64,000 bases of DNA from Bacteroidota bacterium (GTDB lineage: Bacteria; Bacteroidota; Bacteroidia; Chitinophagales; Chitinophagaceae), in NCBI GenBank assembly GCA_023423835.1, contig JAFAEW010000118.1, forward strand, positions 19,251-83,250, given 5' to 3'. A model generated the notes under the pieces. The model saw only the letters and a list, made by a program, of their open reading frames with translations, did no database searches and was not told the origin of the DNA. A program made the position numbers and the translations under genes. Of the stretch, positions 38,008-49,427 are shown piece by piece; position 1 is the stretch's first letter; each line of letters starts with the position of its first letter.

Positions 38008-38036
38008 AAAAAATCGGGGCGCACTATGTACGCCCC
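38008..38036 (-). terminator. Rho-independent terminator after gcvH
   Basis: GGGGCG (38016-38021) pairs with CGCCCC (38031-38036). Read on the minus strand, the stem is followed by GA and seven Ts. It lies 30 bp past the gcvH stop and separates it from the hydrolase gene. Confidence 0.8.
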
Positions 38037-38066
38037 AATTGGGTTATATCTTAAGGTAAATCAGTT

Positions 38067-38447
38067 TTATCCCACCAGTTCCTGGTATTGGGTGGCAGAA
38101 AGAAGGCCTTCTACCTCATTGAGATCCTTCACCTCCATTTTAATCATCCATCCTTCGCCATAAGGATCTTTATTTACCAGTTCAGGATTTGACTCAAGTG
38201 CGGCATTTACTTCCAGCACTTTTCCGGCAACCGGTGAAAAAAGATCGCTCACTGTTTTTACAGCCTCTACCGTTCCAAACACCTCATCGGCCCCTACATC
38301 TTGTCCAACAGAACTGATATCAACATAAACGATGTCTCCGAGTTCCTGTTGTGCAAATTCAGTAATCCCGATGGTGGCCGTATTACCGTCGGTAATTTTT
38401 ATCCATTCATGGTCTTTGGTGTATTTAATATCTTCCGGGAAGTTCAT
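38067..38447 (-). CDS. gcvH: Glycine cleavage system H protein
   Basis: The 126-residue protein has the normal length and pattern: [28 protein letters not shown] and the lipoyl site ESVK-like EAVKTVSDL, with K64 as the lipoylated residue. It shuttles the aminomethyl group between the P, T and L proteins. No other gcv gene is in the window. It has its own terminator. Confidence 0.96.
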   Translation of the reverse strand: MNFPEDIKYTKDHEWIKITDGNTATIGITEFAQQELGDIVYVDISSVGQDVGADEVFGTVEAVKTVSDLFSPVAGKVLEVNAALESNPELVNKDPYGEGWMIKMEVKDLNEVEGLLSATQYQELVG

Positions 38448-38511
38448 AAAGAGGTATTTTTGGCAATATTAATCAAATAAATTTTAGGAACGAATATAGA
38501 ATCGGTAAATA

Positions 38512-39219
38512 TCAATTAAGCATTTTCATTTTCATACGAACGTCCTGAACGGGGCGGTCATAATCATCTTTTTCAACGGCGGCGATTTTATCAATCACAT
38601 CCAACCCTTCAACCACTTCTCCGAAAACCGTATAATTCTGATCGAGCATTGGTGTTCCACCCAGCGTTTTGTAGATTTCCCGTTGAGCTTCTGTGTAATA
38701 AAAAGCCGGATTATTTTGTCTTACTGCCTGGCATTCTACCGCATTTAATTCGGCCGCATCGAATTTTTTTCCCTGAACAATGTAAAACTGGCAATTGCTG
38801 CTTGCTTTTGCAGGGTTATTATCCCGGGCTGCGGCGAGCGCTCCTTTTTTATGGATCAGATCTTTTCTGAATTCAGCCGGGATACGATCACCCGGTGCTG
38901 ATCCCATTCCAAGTCTTTCTCCGGCAGCAGCGTTTTTGCTGTTAGGATCTCCACCCTGGATCATAAACTCTTCGATCACGCGATGGAACAGCAGGCTATC
39001 GAAAAATCCCTGCTCAACAAGTTTTACAAAATTATCCCGATGAAGCGGCGTAGAATCATATAATCTGATCACCATATTTCCAAAATTGGTGGATACCTCT
39101 ACCAATCTTTCTTTGGACTGATTTGATTTAACTTCAGGCACTGGCTTTTTATTTTTATGTTGGGCAAAAACAGAGGTAACGCAAAAAACTGCGAATAAAA
39201 ATATTGAAAATCTTTTCAT
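38512..39219 (-). CDS. Exported cyclophilin-type peptidyl-prolyl isomerase
   Basis: The 235-residue protein begins with a signal peptide (MKRFSIFLFAVFCVTSVFAQ) and then a cyclophilin domain with FHRVIEEFMIQGGDP (the FHRVIxxFMIQGGDP signature) and FYIVQG. It should speed proline isomerisation in the periplasm. The conserved WLDGKHVVFG region is NYTVFGEVVEG. It follows a small gene on the same strand by 9 bp. Confidence 0.93.
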   Translation of the reverse strand: MKRFSIFLFAVFCVTSVFAQHKNKKPVPEVKSNQSKERLVEVSTNFGNMVIRLYDSTPLHRDNFVKLVEQGFFDSLLFHRVIEEFMIQGGDPNSKNAAAGERLGMGSAPGDRIPAEFRKDLIHKKGALAAARDNNPAKASSNCQFYIVQGKKFDAAELNAVECQAVRQNNPAFYYTEAQREIYKTLGGTPMLDQNYTVFGEVVEGLDVIDKIAAVEKDDYDRPVQDVRMKMKMLN

Positions 39220-39228
39220 TAGTAATAA

Positions 39229-39573
39229 TTAAAATCCCTTGTTGCTGAAATAAAGTAAGATATGATCTTTTAAAAAGTTTTCCTGCTCTACCAGGTTGAT
39301 GGCGGGCATCTCCTTGAGCTGACGGAAATGAGGCCAGCCATCTTTGTCGACCCGTTCGAGTTCAAAAAAGCCGCTTACGCTAAGCAGGGTACAGACTGCC
39401 ACATGCATCAGGTCCTGCTTTTGTTCTTTGGTTATCTTTTTTGAGAAAAAATTTGTTTCCTGTATTCCTATAAGAAAAAGGATGGCTTCCATATCGGGCT
39501 TCTTTCCAAACCTTTCCATGAGTTTAGCCTCAAGCGCCCACCACCTTTGTACAATGTCGTCCGTTGCTGTCAT
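39229..39573 (-). CDS. Small soluble protein of unknown function
   Basis: The 114-residue protein has no signal peptide or membrane segment. It begins MTATDDIVQRWWALEAKLMERFG and has KKPDMEAILFLIGIQE and a GWPHFRQL segment near the C-terminus. It lies 9 bp upstream of the cyclophilin gene and is probably co-transcribed with it. I do not recognise a family. Confidence 0.75.
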   Translation of the reverse strand: MTATDDIVQRWWALEAKLMERFGKKPDMEAILFLIGIQETNFFSKKITKEQKQDLMHVAVCTLLSVSGFFELERVDKDGWPHFRQLKEMPAINLVEQENFLKDHILLYFSNKGF

Positions 39574-39617
39574 GCTGCAAAAATATTGAGATTTAAGAGG
39601 AAATTTTCAATCTTAAC

Positions 39618-41231
39618 TTATTTCACTTCCTGCATTAATTTTCTTACGAGGGGTGAAATAATAATGAGAACAACGCCGGCAATTAAAGCGTAGATGGCAA
39701 GCTGCCGGTAACCATCGGTATAGGTATGCAGTTTTTGAACGAGAGAATCATTTTGTGTTCCTTCTGCCATTCCTGCTCCCAGAAGACCGGCCACATATTG
39801 GCCGTAGGCACTTGCCAGAAACCACATACCCATCATCATACCCTGTAATTTTTGAGGAGATAATTTCGTCATAATCGACAGTCCGATCGGCGATAAACAA
39901 AGCTCTCCAAAAGTAATTACAAGATAGGCAAGCGCGAAAACGTCGAGATTTGCGACGCCATCGATCGCAAAAAACCGGGTGGCGTAGAAAGTGAAAAAGG
40001 CACCGGCGAGAAACAAAAATCCTAATCCGAACTTCACAACGGTATTGGGTTCGATCTTCTTTTTAGCCAGTGCGATCCACACGATGCCCACGATTGGCGC
40101 AAAGATGATCACAAACAGCGAATTTGCTGAATTATTCACCCCGTTTGGATCGAGATGGATAAAGCCAAGCGCCGTATCATCAAGGTTATGAGCGGCAAAC
40201 AAACTCAAAGAACCTCCGCTTTGTTCAAAAAACGCCCAGAAGATGATAGAAAAAATGATGAATATCAGCGCTGCCCACAACTTCTTCCGTTCTGCTGCGG
40301 TAACTTTCGTCATTTCATAGAAAAGATACAGTAAGGTAGCGGGGCCGATGATGTACATAAACCAATCCGTGTATTCGGTCTTGGCAACCATCGTCATGAT
40401 TATCGGAATGGCGATGAGCGAGCCGGCGTACACGGCGTAATCGTACCATTTTTTTCCGGATTTGATTTTATGGGGAATTTCAACCGGGTTGGTCTTCATT
40501 GTTTCGATTCCACCCGTTTCCGGAATCCTTTCGACCGTATCATCCTGCCATTTGAAAGGGGAAAGACCGATTGGTCCGAGGTTTTTCTTGGTGAGCAGAA
40601 AGTTGATGAGACTGATGATCATTACGAGACCCGCCAATCCGAAAGCTACGTTCCACCGGTATTGTTCGGGAATCACGCCCCCCAGCAGTTGTCCTTTGCC
40701 GATTGCAATACAGGCATAGCCGCCAATCAACGCCCCGATATTGATTCCCGAATAGAAGAGCGAAAATCCCGCATCGCGTCTGTAATCGCCCCTTTTATAG
40801 AGACTACCCACCATGGTGGAAATGTTGGGTTTGAAAAAACCGGTTCCTATGATGGTGAAACTGATGCCGAGAAAAAACTGGTTTTCAGGGAAAGGATTGA
40901 TCGCAAGAATGGCACTTCCAATGATCATCATGAGGCCTCCCCAAAAGAGAGATTTCCGAAAACCCAGAATTTTGTCGGCAAACAATCCTCCGATAAAAGT
41001 AAATGCATATACAAATGCCTGTGTGGCTCCGTATTGAAGGTTTGCCTGAACCGGGCTCATATGTTCGCCGTTATTCAGTATGAGATGCGTAACCATAAAA
41101 TAGGTAAGCATTCCACGCATTCCGTAAAAACAAAATCGCTCCCACATTTCCGAAAAAAAGAGCGACCATATTTGTTTGGGATATTTACCCTTAAAACTTT
41201 GAATCTGATCAAGCGTCAATTGTTGCTCCAT
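39618..41231 (-). CDS. Proton-dependent oligopeptide transporter (POT/PTR family)
   Basis: The 537-residue membrane protein has the POT helix-1 motif as SEMWERFCFYGMRGML (27-42; E-x-x-E-R-F), the PTR2 signature region GLFADKILGFRK and FSLFYSGINIGALIGG, and a total of about 14 hydrophobic segments. It takes up di- and tripeptides with protons. A long antisense frame on the plus strand is a shadow. Confidence 0.92.
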   Translation of the reverse strand: MEQQLTLDQIQSFKGKYPKQIWSLFFSEMWERFCFYGMRGMLTYFMVTHLILNNGEHMSPVQANLQYGATQAFVYAFTFIGGLFADKILGFRKSLFWGGLMMIIGSAILAINPFPENQFFLGISFTIIGTGFFKPNISTMVGSLYKRGDYRRDAGFSLFYSGINIGALIGGYACIAIGKGQLLGGVIPEQYRWNVAFGLAGLVMIISLINFLLTKKNLGPIGLSPFKWQDDTVERIPETGGIETMKTNPVEIPHKIKSGKKWYDYAVYAGSLIAIPIIMTMVAKTEYTDWFMYIIGPATLLYLFYEMTKVTAAERKKLWAALIFIIFSIIFWAFFEQSGGSLSLFAAHNLDDTALGFIHLDPNGVNNSANSLFVIIFAPIVGIVWIALAKKKIEPNTVVKFGLGFLFLAGAFFTFYATRFFAIDGVANLDVFALAYLVITFGELCLSPIGLSIMTKLSPQKLQGMMMGMWFLASAYGQYVAGLLGAGMAEGTQNDSLVQKLHTYTDGYRQLAIYALIAGVVLIIISPLVRKLMQEVK

Positions 41232-41412
41232 TAAGATTAGTTTAATTTCAAATGTCAGGCAATAATTAGAAACCGAAAATATTAAGGCGGTAAGATAATG
41301 ACAAATAGGTTTTCGGCAAATGAATTAATTAATTTATTAGCCAATTCATTCCCCGGATGAATAAAAAAATCGCTGATCTTCGGACATCAAAGCTTTTTGA
41401 CCGGCAACCCAT

Positions 41413-41436
41413 AAAAAAAGCTCCGGTGAGGAGCTT
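41413..41436 (-). terminator. Rho-independent terminator after the M23 peptidase gene
   Basis: AAGCTCC (41418-41424) pairs with GGAGCTT (41430-41436) with a 5-base loop. On the minus strand it is followed by a run of Ts and lies 20 bp past the stop at 41457. Confidence 0.75.
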
Positions 41437-41456
41437 CTTTCATGAAACCGGTTCCG

Positions 41457-43139
41457 TTAATTTTTTATCAACTTCAAGCTTAGCTCAAAGGAATCATTTC
41501 CCAATTGCAGGAGGTACAATCCGGGTTTTAGCCTGCTGATATTCAGGTCCACTTTATCTGCCCCGATGGTTTGCGAAAAAACGATTACACCGTTGATGTC
41601 TGAAATTCTGACCCTGCGGTACCGGTTCACGCCCGTAAGGGTTACAATATCTCCTGCAGGATTTGGAAAAAGCATAACCGGCTCTGATCCTTTTACCGCT
41701 TTACGAACAGGACTGTAGGTAAATTCTCCATCCAGATCAACCATTCTCAGCCGGTAGAAGTTTTCTGCGAAAGGCGGTGACTCATCCAGGAATTTATAGT
41801 TATTGGTGCCCTTTGAAACGCCTCTTGACTTTACCGTTCCGATACTTTTAAAGTCGCGACTGTTACCACTGCGTTCGATTTCGAAGAAATCGGTGTTGAT
41901 CTCTTCCGTGGTTTTCCATTCGAGCATCACCTTTCCCGGTATAGCTGAAGCCGTAAATTCTGTTAATTTCAGCGGCAATACATCCTGCACGTAAAACGAT
42001 TTTGTTAGCGAGTCTGACGCATATCCCACATAAAACTTCCACTCTCCGGGTTTATTAATTACATCGCCACCCCAGTAATAGTAAAAATAGGCAGAGGGAT
42101 AGTAAGCCGCGAAAGGATTTAGGTACCAGTCAAACCTGACTACATTATCAGGGTCAATAAGCTTTAGATGATAAGGAGTTCCATTGGGACGATTATCTCT
42201 GACAAATGAAGTGAAATAAACCGTTTCGCCGAGGCTGAACGTGTCTTTTGCGAATGACTTTTCGCCTTCGCCGTTCTCGTAACAGGTAAAAGGAACGGGA
42301 ATTTTCGAACCGGTTATCACATCGAAAATGCTGTCAACATAATAAGAAGGTTGATCGGTCCAATAGGATTCGTCGGTGGTATAATTACAGTTTCCTGCCC
42401 AGGGATCAATCCGTTTTGAAAAAAATGTATCCGTCCATACTTCGAAATGAAGATGAGGACCCGTAGAATTTCCGGAGCTTCCCACAACCCCGAGAAACTC
42501 TCCGGCTTTTACAGATTCCCCAAATTCCTTCGAAGTAAGTGAATTTGCCTTCATGTGACCATACATTGTAAGAGTTCCATCGGGATGCTGGAGATAAACG
42601 GCATTCCAGTACCAGCAATTGGGTGGTGCACCCACCGGGCACATTGAGCAACTGGTGTCGGCCATACTTCCTTCTTTTCCTACTATGATACCGTCTGCGG
42701 CCGCTACAATTTCCACCGCATTCTCGTCCATCTTTTGCCATGGAAAAGGAACGGTGAAATAATCGGTACCCATATGTCCGTCATAGGTTCGCCTTAAACA
42801 ATTAAAATCTTTTATTCCTGCTGTTGAGTCAAGATCAACGTAGTTGGAGATTCCGTAAAATCCGTGTGCATTAAACCCATCGGCCTGCCGGAGCGGAAAG
42901 ATGAATTTTGTGGCTGATCCGGTTTTATTGGCTTGTGGAAGAACGCCCTTCGTATGCAGTTCGCGGATATTCTTTTTTATCTGCGTCTGAATCTTTTCCC
43001 GCTGCGGAAGGGAAATTTCATCCCGAACTTCCGATGTTGCGTTGTAAAATCCTCCAAAGCTGTAAGGTGGGGGCTGCTGGGCCAGGCAATTCACCGCACC
43101 CAGGAGAGCGGGGATTATGACCAATACCATTGTCTTCAT
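41457..43139 (-). CDS. Secreted M23-family peptidase with type IX secretion sorting domain
   Basis: The 560-residue protein starts with a signal peptide ending near NCLAQ. The M23 domain has the zinc ligands H122 and D126 in GHMGTDYF and H231 in HLHFE, with H195 and H229 as the other active-site histidines; HLHF follows GNSTGP. A cysteine-rich insertion (CSMCPVGAPPNC) sits in the catalytic domain. A beta-rich middle follows, then a Por-type T9SS C-terminal sorting domain of about 75 residues (MLFPNPAGD ... LKPGLYLLQL). It is predicted to cleave peptidoglycan or other glycine-rich peptides outside the cell. Whether the target is its own wall or other bacteria is unknown. Confidence 0.92.
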   Translation of the reverse strand: MKTMVLVIIPALLGAVNCLAQQPPPYSFGGFYNATSEVRDEISLPQREKIQTQIKKNIRELHTKGVLPQANKTGSATKFIFPLRQADGFNAHGFYGISNYVDLDSTAGIKDFNCLRRTYDGHMGTDYFTVPFPWQKMDENAVEIVAAADGIIVGKEGSMADTSCSMCPVGAPPNCWYWNAVYLQHPDGTLTMYGHMKANSLTSKEFGESVKAGEFLGVVGSSGNSTGPHLHFEVWTDTFFSKRIDPWAGNCNYTTDESYWTDQPSYYVDSIFDVITGSKIPVPFTCYENGEGEKSFAKDTFSLGETVYFTSFVRDNRPNGTPYHLKLIDPDNVVRFDWYLNPFAAYYPSAYFYYYWGGDVINKPGEWKFYVGYASDSLTKSFYVQDVLPLKLTEFTASAIPGKVMLEWKTTEEINTDFFEIERSGNSRDFKSIGTVKSRGVSKGTNNYKFLDESPPFAENFYRLRMVDLDGEFTYSPVRKAVKGSEPVMLFPNPAGDIVTLTGVNRYRRVRISDINGVIVFSQTIGADKVDLNISRLKPGLYLLQLGNDSFELSLKLIKN

Positions 43140-43303
43140 AATAAACTTCCGTTTTTTGAGATTAGTGATAATGGTAAATTTATTATTTCGAGGCTCATCA
43201 GTTCAGTGCAGTTATGTATGCGAATAGAAGTATTATGTGAAGGAACGTGCAAACTACGCAAAATGAAAACATCGACGGGGTATTAATCTTCGCCGAGGTA
43301 CAA

Positions 43304-43337
43304 CAAAAAAGCCACAGGCGATTGAACTCCTGTGGCT
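43304..43337 (-). terminator. Rho-independent terminator after atpC
   Basis: AGCCACAGG (43310-43318) pairs perfectly with CCTGTGGCT (43329-43337). On the minus strand six Ts follow. It lies 22 bp past the atpC stop. Confidence 0.85.
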
Positions 43338-43358
43338 GATTCTATCTTTGAAAAAATT

Positions 43359-43613
43359 TTATTCCCCTTCTTCCGCTCCTTCAACCAAAACCGTTGCACG
43401 GTTATTTACCATTTCAACGAATCCGCTTTGAATGGTAAATTTCGTTGAAGTTTGTTTATCCTTCAGGATCTTCATCGTGCCTGATTTGAGAGCGCTAACG
43501 ATGGGCGCGTGCCTGTCTAACAACTCAAATAAACCGGTTACGCCCGGCAGTTGCACGCCGTAAACCTCACCGCTGTATAATCTTCTTTCCGGGGTTAATA
43601 TTTCTAATGTCAT
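43359..43613 (-). CDS. atpC: ATP synthase F1 epsilon subunit, short form
   Basis: The 84-residue protein has the N-terminal beta-sandwich of the epsilon subunit (MTLEILTPERRLYSGEV, VTGLFELLDRHAPIVSAL, TIQSGFVEMVNNRATVLVE) and stops there. The C-terminal two-helix regulatory arm is missing, which is normal for Bacteroidota and implies no epsilon-arm inhibition of ATP hydrolysis. It follows atpD by 25 bp. Confidence 0.93.
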   Translation of the reverse strand: MTLEILTPERRLYSGEVYGVQLPGVTGLFELLDRHAPIVSALKSGTMKILKDKQTSTKFTIQSGFVEMVNNRATVLVEGAEEGE

Positions 43614-43638
43614 TTTATTATTAATTCAAATGATCAAA

Positions 43639-45153
<1,515 letters not shown>

Positions 45154-45178
45154 TTATTACAGGTTTCAAATTTGGCGG

Positions 45179-45186
45179 CAAAGGTA
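45179..45186 (-). promoter_or_regulatory. Bacteroidota-type -7 box before atpD
   Basis: The minus strand reads TACCTTTG, a full match to TAnnTTTG, about 38 bp upstream of the chosen atpD ATG. No TTTG occurs at standard -33 spacing. Confidence 0.4.
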
Positions 45187-45326
45187 AGGAAAACGCGTTT
45201 CACTTTTTCGTTCAACCCAAGGTTTAATTAAGTTTTTTTGTTAATTGCCGCACTGCCCCGGGGAAAACTTGGCGGTCATCATTATATTCCTTTCTCTTCC
45301 ATTCGCAAAATTTTCTATTTTTATGT

Positions 45327-47414
45327 ATGAACCCAACCTTAAGCCATACCTTAAAAAAAATACCCTTTATCCGGCTTCTACTGCCTTTAATGGCCGGCAT
45401 CCTTTTTCAGTGGTATGTGCCGGTGGAAGTGAAATGGTGGTATTGGCAGGGAGCGGTTGTTTTGCTTCTGATCCTGCTTTCAGAAAGACTATCACTTTCA
45501 AACAAATTCTTCCTCCGGAAGATCAACGGTCTCGCCCTGATGTACCTCCTTTTTTTAATGGGTGCCGTTTTATTGCACCAAAAGGATGTGAGGAATGACC
45601 CACATTGGTACGGTCATGGTTACCACGGACAGCCGGTTGTCGTAGCTCTTTCCGAACCTTTAATCAAAAAAGCAAATTCTTTTAAAGCGGAAGCGAAGGT
45701 GATTGCCATAAAAAATGGCGGCAGACTAGAAAAAGCAGAAGGAAAGATATTGTTGTATTTTAAAAAAGACATCGATACCGGCCAATTATCCTATGGAACC
45801 ACCCTTCTCATAAACAGGTCCGTTCAACCAATCAAAAACAGCAGCAATCCCGGCGCCTTTGATTACAACCGTTACTGTCTTTTCCAGGGAATTACCGGAC
45901 AAGTGTTTTTAGAAGAAGCTTCTTTTGCGATCCTTCCACAGAAAGAAACAAATTTTCCGGAAAACACATTGATTAGTATCAGGTTGTCTACCATCGGAAC
46001 AATCAGAACATATATAACTGGAAAAGACGAGCAGGCAATTGCAGAAGCGCTGTTGATTGGGTATCGCCACGATCTTGATAAAGATATTGTCCAGGCTTAC
46101 AGCAATACCGGGGTTGTACACATAATCGCGATCAGCGGGCTGCATCTTGGAATGATCTATGGATTATTGCTGCTGTTACTTCCCAAAACCTCTTCGCTAA
46201 GAATTATGCGGTGGATAAAACCGGTGATAATATTATCGGTGCTATGGTCATTCACTTTAATTGCAGGTGCGGTTCCATCGATTTTACGATCCGCGGTGAT
46301 GTTTTCCTTCATTGTTGTGGCTGAAAACCTTAACCGAAAAACGCAAACTTATAATACACTTGCGGCTTCAGCCTTTTGCTTGTTGACGGTTGATCCGTTT
46401 GTATTGTGGGATGTGGGTTTCATATTATCTTACACCGCCGTCCTCAGCATCATTTCTTTCCTAAAACCAATAACAAACTGGTTTTACTTCAGAAATAAAC
46501 CGTTGGAAAAAATATGGCAGTTAACGGCGGTTACGCTTTCTGCCCAGGTCTTTACCATTCCTGTTGTAATCTATTATTTTCACCAGTTTCCAAATTTCTT
46601 CCTCCTTACAAATCTTCTCGTAGTTCCTTTATCAGGACTAATTTTATACGGTGAAATATTTCTTCTGGTGCTATCACCCTTTACACCCGTTGCTGCCTCG
46701 ATCGGCAGTTTTATCGGTATTTTGATTGGATGGATGAACGGCTTTATTTTGTTTATCAATGATATTCCGCACAGCCTCCTGAAAAACCTGCAGATCAGTA
46801 TTTTCCAAACCTGGCTGCTCATAGCCATTATCATCGCTTTTGTAGCATGGATACAATTTAAGCAGAAAAAAGCCTTTCTTTATTTCCTGGTTTTTGTAAA
46901 TCTATTTGCGGGCTCTCTCGCTCTGCAACTGGTGCAAAGCCGGCAACAACAGAAGATCGTCGTTTACGATGTCCCGAAATTTTCAGCAATTGATTTTGTT
47001 CAGGGAAACCAATATCATTTTATGGGCGATGAGATTCTGAAAAAAGACAGTGCTCTTCGTAATTTTCATCTTCAGCCGGCGAGAATCAGCGCATTGTACA
47101 ATCATCCATCAGAACGCGAAGCGATCCTAAATCAGGTGTTTACTTTCAATAACCGGAAATGTCTGATCATTGATGCATCCTTTTCAAAACGGTCTGAATC
47201 AAAGATTCCTTTAGATATTCTCATCATTTCAAAAAACCCTTCTATTGAAATGCAGGAATTGAGTGAATCTTTTTCGTTTCAACATCTCGTTATTGACAGC
47301 AGTGTTCCCAGATGGAAAACTGAAAAATGGAAAAAAGACTGTGAGATGCTACATTTGCCCTTCTATTCGGTATCAATGCAGGGAGCATTCGTTTTGGATT
47401 ATACCGATAAATAA
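45327..47414 (+). CDS. comEC: ComEC/Rec2-family DNA uptake channel
   Basis: The 695-residue protein has two N-terminal hydrophobic helices, a DUF4131-like soluble domain (about 85-215) and the competence domain starting with ALLIGYRHDLDKDIVQAYSNTG and HIIAISGLHLGMIYGL (241-280), followed by about eight membrane helices to residue 530. The C-terminal about 160 residues are soluble but lack a metallo-beta-lactamase HxHxDH motif. ComEC passes single-stranded DNA through the inner membrane in natural transformation. The missing nuclease motif is common in this phylum. Confidence 0.9.
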   Translation: MNPTLSHTLKKIPFIRLLLPLMAGILFQWYVPVEVKWWYWQGAVVLLLILLSERLSLSNKFFLRKINGLALMYLLFLMGAVLLHQKDVRNDPHWYGHGYHGQPVVVALSEPLIKKANSFKAEAKVIAIKNGGRLEKAEGKILLYFKKDIDTGQLSYGTTLLINRSVQPIKNSSNPGAFDYNRYCLFQGITGQVFLEEASFAILPQKETNFPENTLISIRLSTIGTIRTYITGKDEQAIAEALLIGYRHDLDKDIVQAYSNTGVVHIIAISGLHLGMIYGLLLLLLPKTSSLRIMRWIKPVIILSVLWSFTLIAGAVPSILRSAVMFSFIVVAENLNRKTQTYNTLAASAFCLLTVDPFVLWDVGFILSYTAVLSIISFLKPITNWFYFRNKPLEKIWQLTAVTLSAQVFTIPVVIYYFHQFPNFFLLTNLLVVPLSGLILYGEIFLLVLSPFTPVAASIGSFIGILIGWMNGFILFINDIPHSLLKNLQISIFQTWLLIAIIIAFVAWIQFKQKKAFLYFLVFVNLFAGSLALQLVQSRQQQKIVVYDVPKFSAIDFVQGNQYHFMGDEILKKDSALRNFHLQPARISALYNHPSEREAILNQVFTFNNRKCLIIDASFSKRSESKIPLDILIISKNPSIEMQELSESFSFQHLVIDSSVPRWKTEKWKKDCEMLHLPFYSVSMQGAFVLDYTDK

Positions 47415-47449
47415 TTGGCTTTCGATAAAAAACATTCATATTTCTCATC

Positions 47450-48967
47450 ATGCAAAAAAATATAAGCAGTGCCCTCATCAGCGTATTTAATAAGGAAGGG
47501 CTCGAACCTGTTGTGAAACAACTTGCCGCATCAAAAGTTACGATCTATTCAACAGGTGGCACACAAAAGTTTATTGAAGACCTGGGAATTGATTGTGTAG
47601 GCGTGGAGACCATAACCGGATTCCCTTCAATTCTGGGAGGACGGGTGAAAACCCTTCATCCATTGATCTTCGGCGGAATTTTAGGAAGAAGGGATCACGA
47701 GGTGGATCTCGACGAAATGAAGTCGTACCATATTCCGGAAATTGATCTGGTAATTGTTGATCTCTATCCGTTTGAAGAGACCTTGAAGCAGACCGATGAA
47801 GAAAAAGCGATAATCGAAAAAATCGACATTGGCGGTCCTTCGATGATCAGGGCAGCGGCAAAGAATTTTAAAGATGTTGCCGTCATTTCAGACAAGGAGG
47901 ATTACGGATTTCTCCTGAAGCTGCTGCAGGAAAATAATGGAAGCACCGCGCTCGCCGACCGCAAATTGCTGGCTGCAAAAGCATTCGAAGTTGTGCTTAA
48001 TTACGACCTCGCGATCAACAATTACTTCAACGGCGATATTCTTTTGCCACTCAGGAATAAAAAAGAATTGCGTTATGGTGAAAACCCTCATCAAACCGCT
48101 GCATTTTACGGCGATCTGAACGCTCTTTATTCGCAATTAAACGGAAAAGAGCTATCGTATAATAACCTTGTGGATGTGCATGCAGCGAAAGAATTAATGG
48201 ATGAATTTGAAACCGTGGAAGAAGAAACTTGTTTTGCCATTATCAAGCACACCAATGTCTGCGGAATTGCCATCCGTGAAACGGTCTATGAAAGTTGGAA
48301 TGCTGCCCTTGCAGGCGATCCCGAAAGTGCCTTTGGGGGTATCTTAATTTGCAATAAAGTGATCGATGAAAGCACTGCCAGCGCCATCAATGCTTTGTTT
48401 TTCGAAGTTTTAATTGCACCCGCATTTTCAAACGAGGCCTTGCAGATCTTAAAAAGCAAGAAAAACAGAATTATTTTACAGCAGAAAGAGAATGGCGAAA
48501 GAAAGGCAGGAAAACAGTTTCGATCGCTATTAAACGGTCTGCTCGTTCAGGATCATGACAATGGAAATTATGCAGAATGGAAAGAAGTGGGTGGAAGAGA
48601 AACAACGGCAGAGGAGAAGAAGGATCTCAGCTTCGCAAATATTGTTTGTAAACATTTAAAAAGCAATGCCATTGCCCTGGTAAAAAACAGACAATTACTG
48701 GGAAAAGGCTGTGGCCAGACGAGTCGTATAGACGCGTTGAGACAGGCAATTGAAAAAGCAAAACAGTTTGAATTTAATCTGGAAGGTGCTGTACTGGCAA
48801 GTGATGCCTTCTTTCCGTTCAATGACTGCGTTCAGTTAGGCAATGAAGCAGGAATTGGTGCTTTCATTCAACCGGGCGGTTCCATTCGCGATAAAGACAG
48901 TATCGAATATTGTGTTGAGCATAAGCTTGCGATGGTGATAACCGGAATGCGGCATTTCAGACATTAA
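47450..48967 (+). CDS. purH: Bifunctional AICAR transformylase/IMP cyclohydrolase
   Basis: The 505-residue protein has the N-terminal IMP cyclohydrolase domain with STGGT (34-38) and the K-T-L-HP segment GGRVKTLHPLIFGG, and the C-terminal transformylase domain with the catalytic K266-H267 in KHTNVCGIA and the ending QPGGSIRDKDSI. It catalyses the last two steps of IMP synthesis. It starts 35 bp after comEC. Two tandem hairpins follow its stop. Confidence 0.97.
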   Translation: MQKNISSALISVFNKEGLEPVVKQLAASKVTIYSTGGTQKFIEDLGIDCVGVETITGFPSILGGRVKTLHPLIFGGILGRRDHEVDLDEMKSYHIPEIDLVIVDLYPFEETLKQTDEEKAIIEKIDIGGPSMIRAAAKNFKDVAVISDKEDYGFLLKLLQENNGSTALADRKLLAAKAFEVVLNYDLAINNYFNGDILLPLRNKKELRYGENPHQTAAFYGDLNALYSQLNGKELSYNNLVDVHAAKELMDEFETVEEETCFAIIKHTNVCGIAIRETVYESWNAALAGDPESAFGGILICNKVIDESTASAINALFFEVLIAPAFSNEALQILKSKKNRIILQQKENGERKAGKQFRSLLNGLLVQDHDNGNYAEWKEVGGRETTAEEKKDLSFANIVCKHLKSNAIALVKNRQLLGKGCGQTSRIDALRQAIEKAKQFEFNLEGAVLASDAFFPFNDCVQLGNEAGIGAFIQPGGSIRDKDSIEYCVEHKLAMVITGMRHFRH

Positions 48968-48970
48968 AGC

Positions 48971-49026
48971 CGGGCGTAGCGATGCCCGTCTACAAAAAAC
49001 GGCTTTCATCCCGAAAGCCGCTTTTT
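48971..49026. terminator. Tandem hairpins between purH and the convergent GreA/Rnk-like gene
   Basis: The first stem is CGGGC/GCCCG (48971-48975 and 48984-48988). The second is CGGCTTTC (49000-49007) with GAAAGCCG (49013-49020), preceded by six As and followed by five Ts, so it can work as a terminator on both strands. Confidence 0.8.
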
Positions 49027-49028
49027 GT

Positions 49029-49427
49029 TTATTCAAATGGATTTTGAACGTCCATAATTACATAGGTTTTCTCCCCTGCAGGCACCTGCCATTTTACTTT
49101 CTGGCCTTTCTTGAATCCGATCAGGGCCGTTCCGATTGGCGCCATCACCGAAATTTTTCTTGTTTTAATATCCGCTTTGTCGGGTGTTACCAAAGTAATT
49201 TCCATTTCTCTCGACTTATTGGCTTCGCGAATTTTGACAACAGAGTTTAATCGCACAACATCTCCGGGAAATTCTTCCCTTTCAACTAGTTTGGCTTTTT
49301 TAAGTTCACTTTGCAGTTCCTCAAGATTCTGCCGGTCATAAACCGTTGTTGAATCGCCTCTTAAATAACCGACGAGTAATTCGTAATCGTCTTTTCTCAG
49401 GACTAATTGTGGTTTTATTTTTTCCAT
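49029..49427 (-). CDS. GreA/GreB-family C-terminal domain protein (Rnk-like)
   Basis: The 132-residue protein has a short N-terminal helical hairpin (QNLEELQSELKKAKLV) and a C-terminal FKBP-like domain typical of GreA/GreB (ITLVTPDKADIKTRKISVMAPIGTALIGFKKGQKVKWQVP). The N-terminal coiled coil is much shorter than in transcript cleavage factors and lacks the acidic tip, which points to an Rnk-like polymerase binder that regulates instead of cleaving. Confidence 0.87.
   Translation of the reverse strand: MEKIKPQLVLRKDDYELLVGYLRGDSTTVYDRQNLEELQSELKKAKLVEREEFPGDVVRLNSVVKIREANKSREMEITLVTPDKADIKTRKISVMAPIGTALIGFKKGQKVKWQVPAGEKTYVIMDVQNPFE

Noticed and set aside
40470..41234. 254-residue plus-strand ORF
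   Set aside because: It lies wholly antisense to the peptide transporter gene and has no recognisable protein features.
43359..43613. AtpC as a truncated gene
   Set aside because: The short form without the C-terminal helices is the normal length for this phylum.
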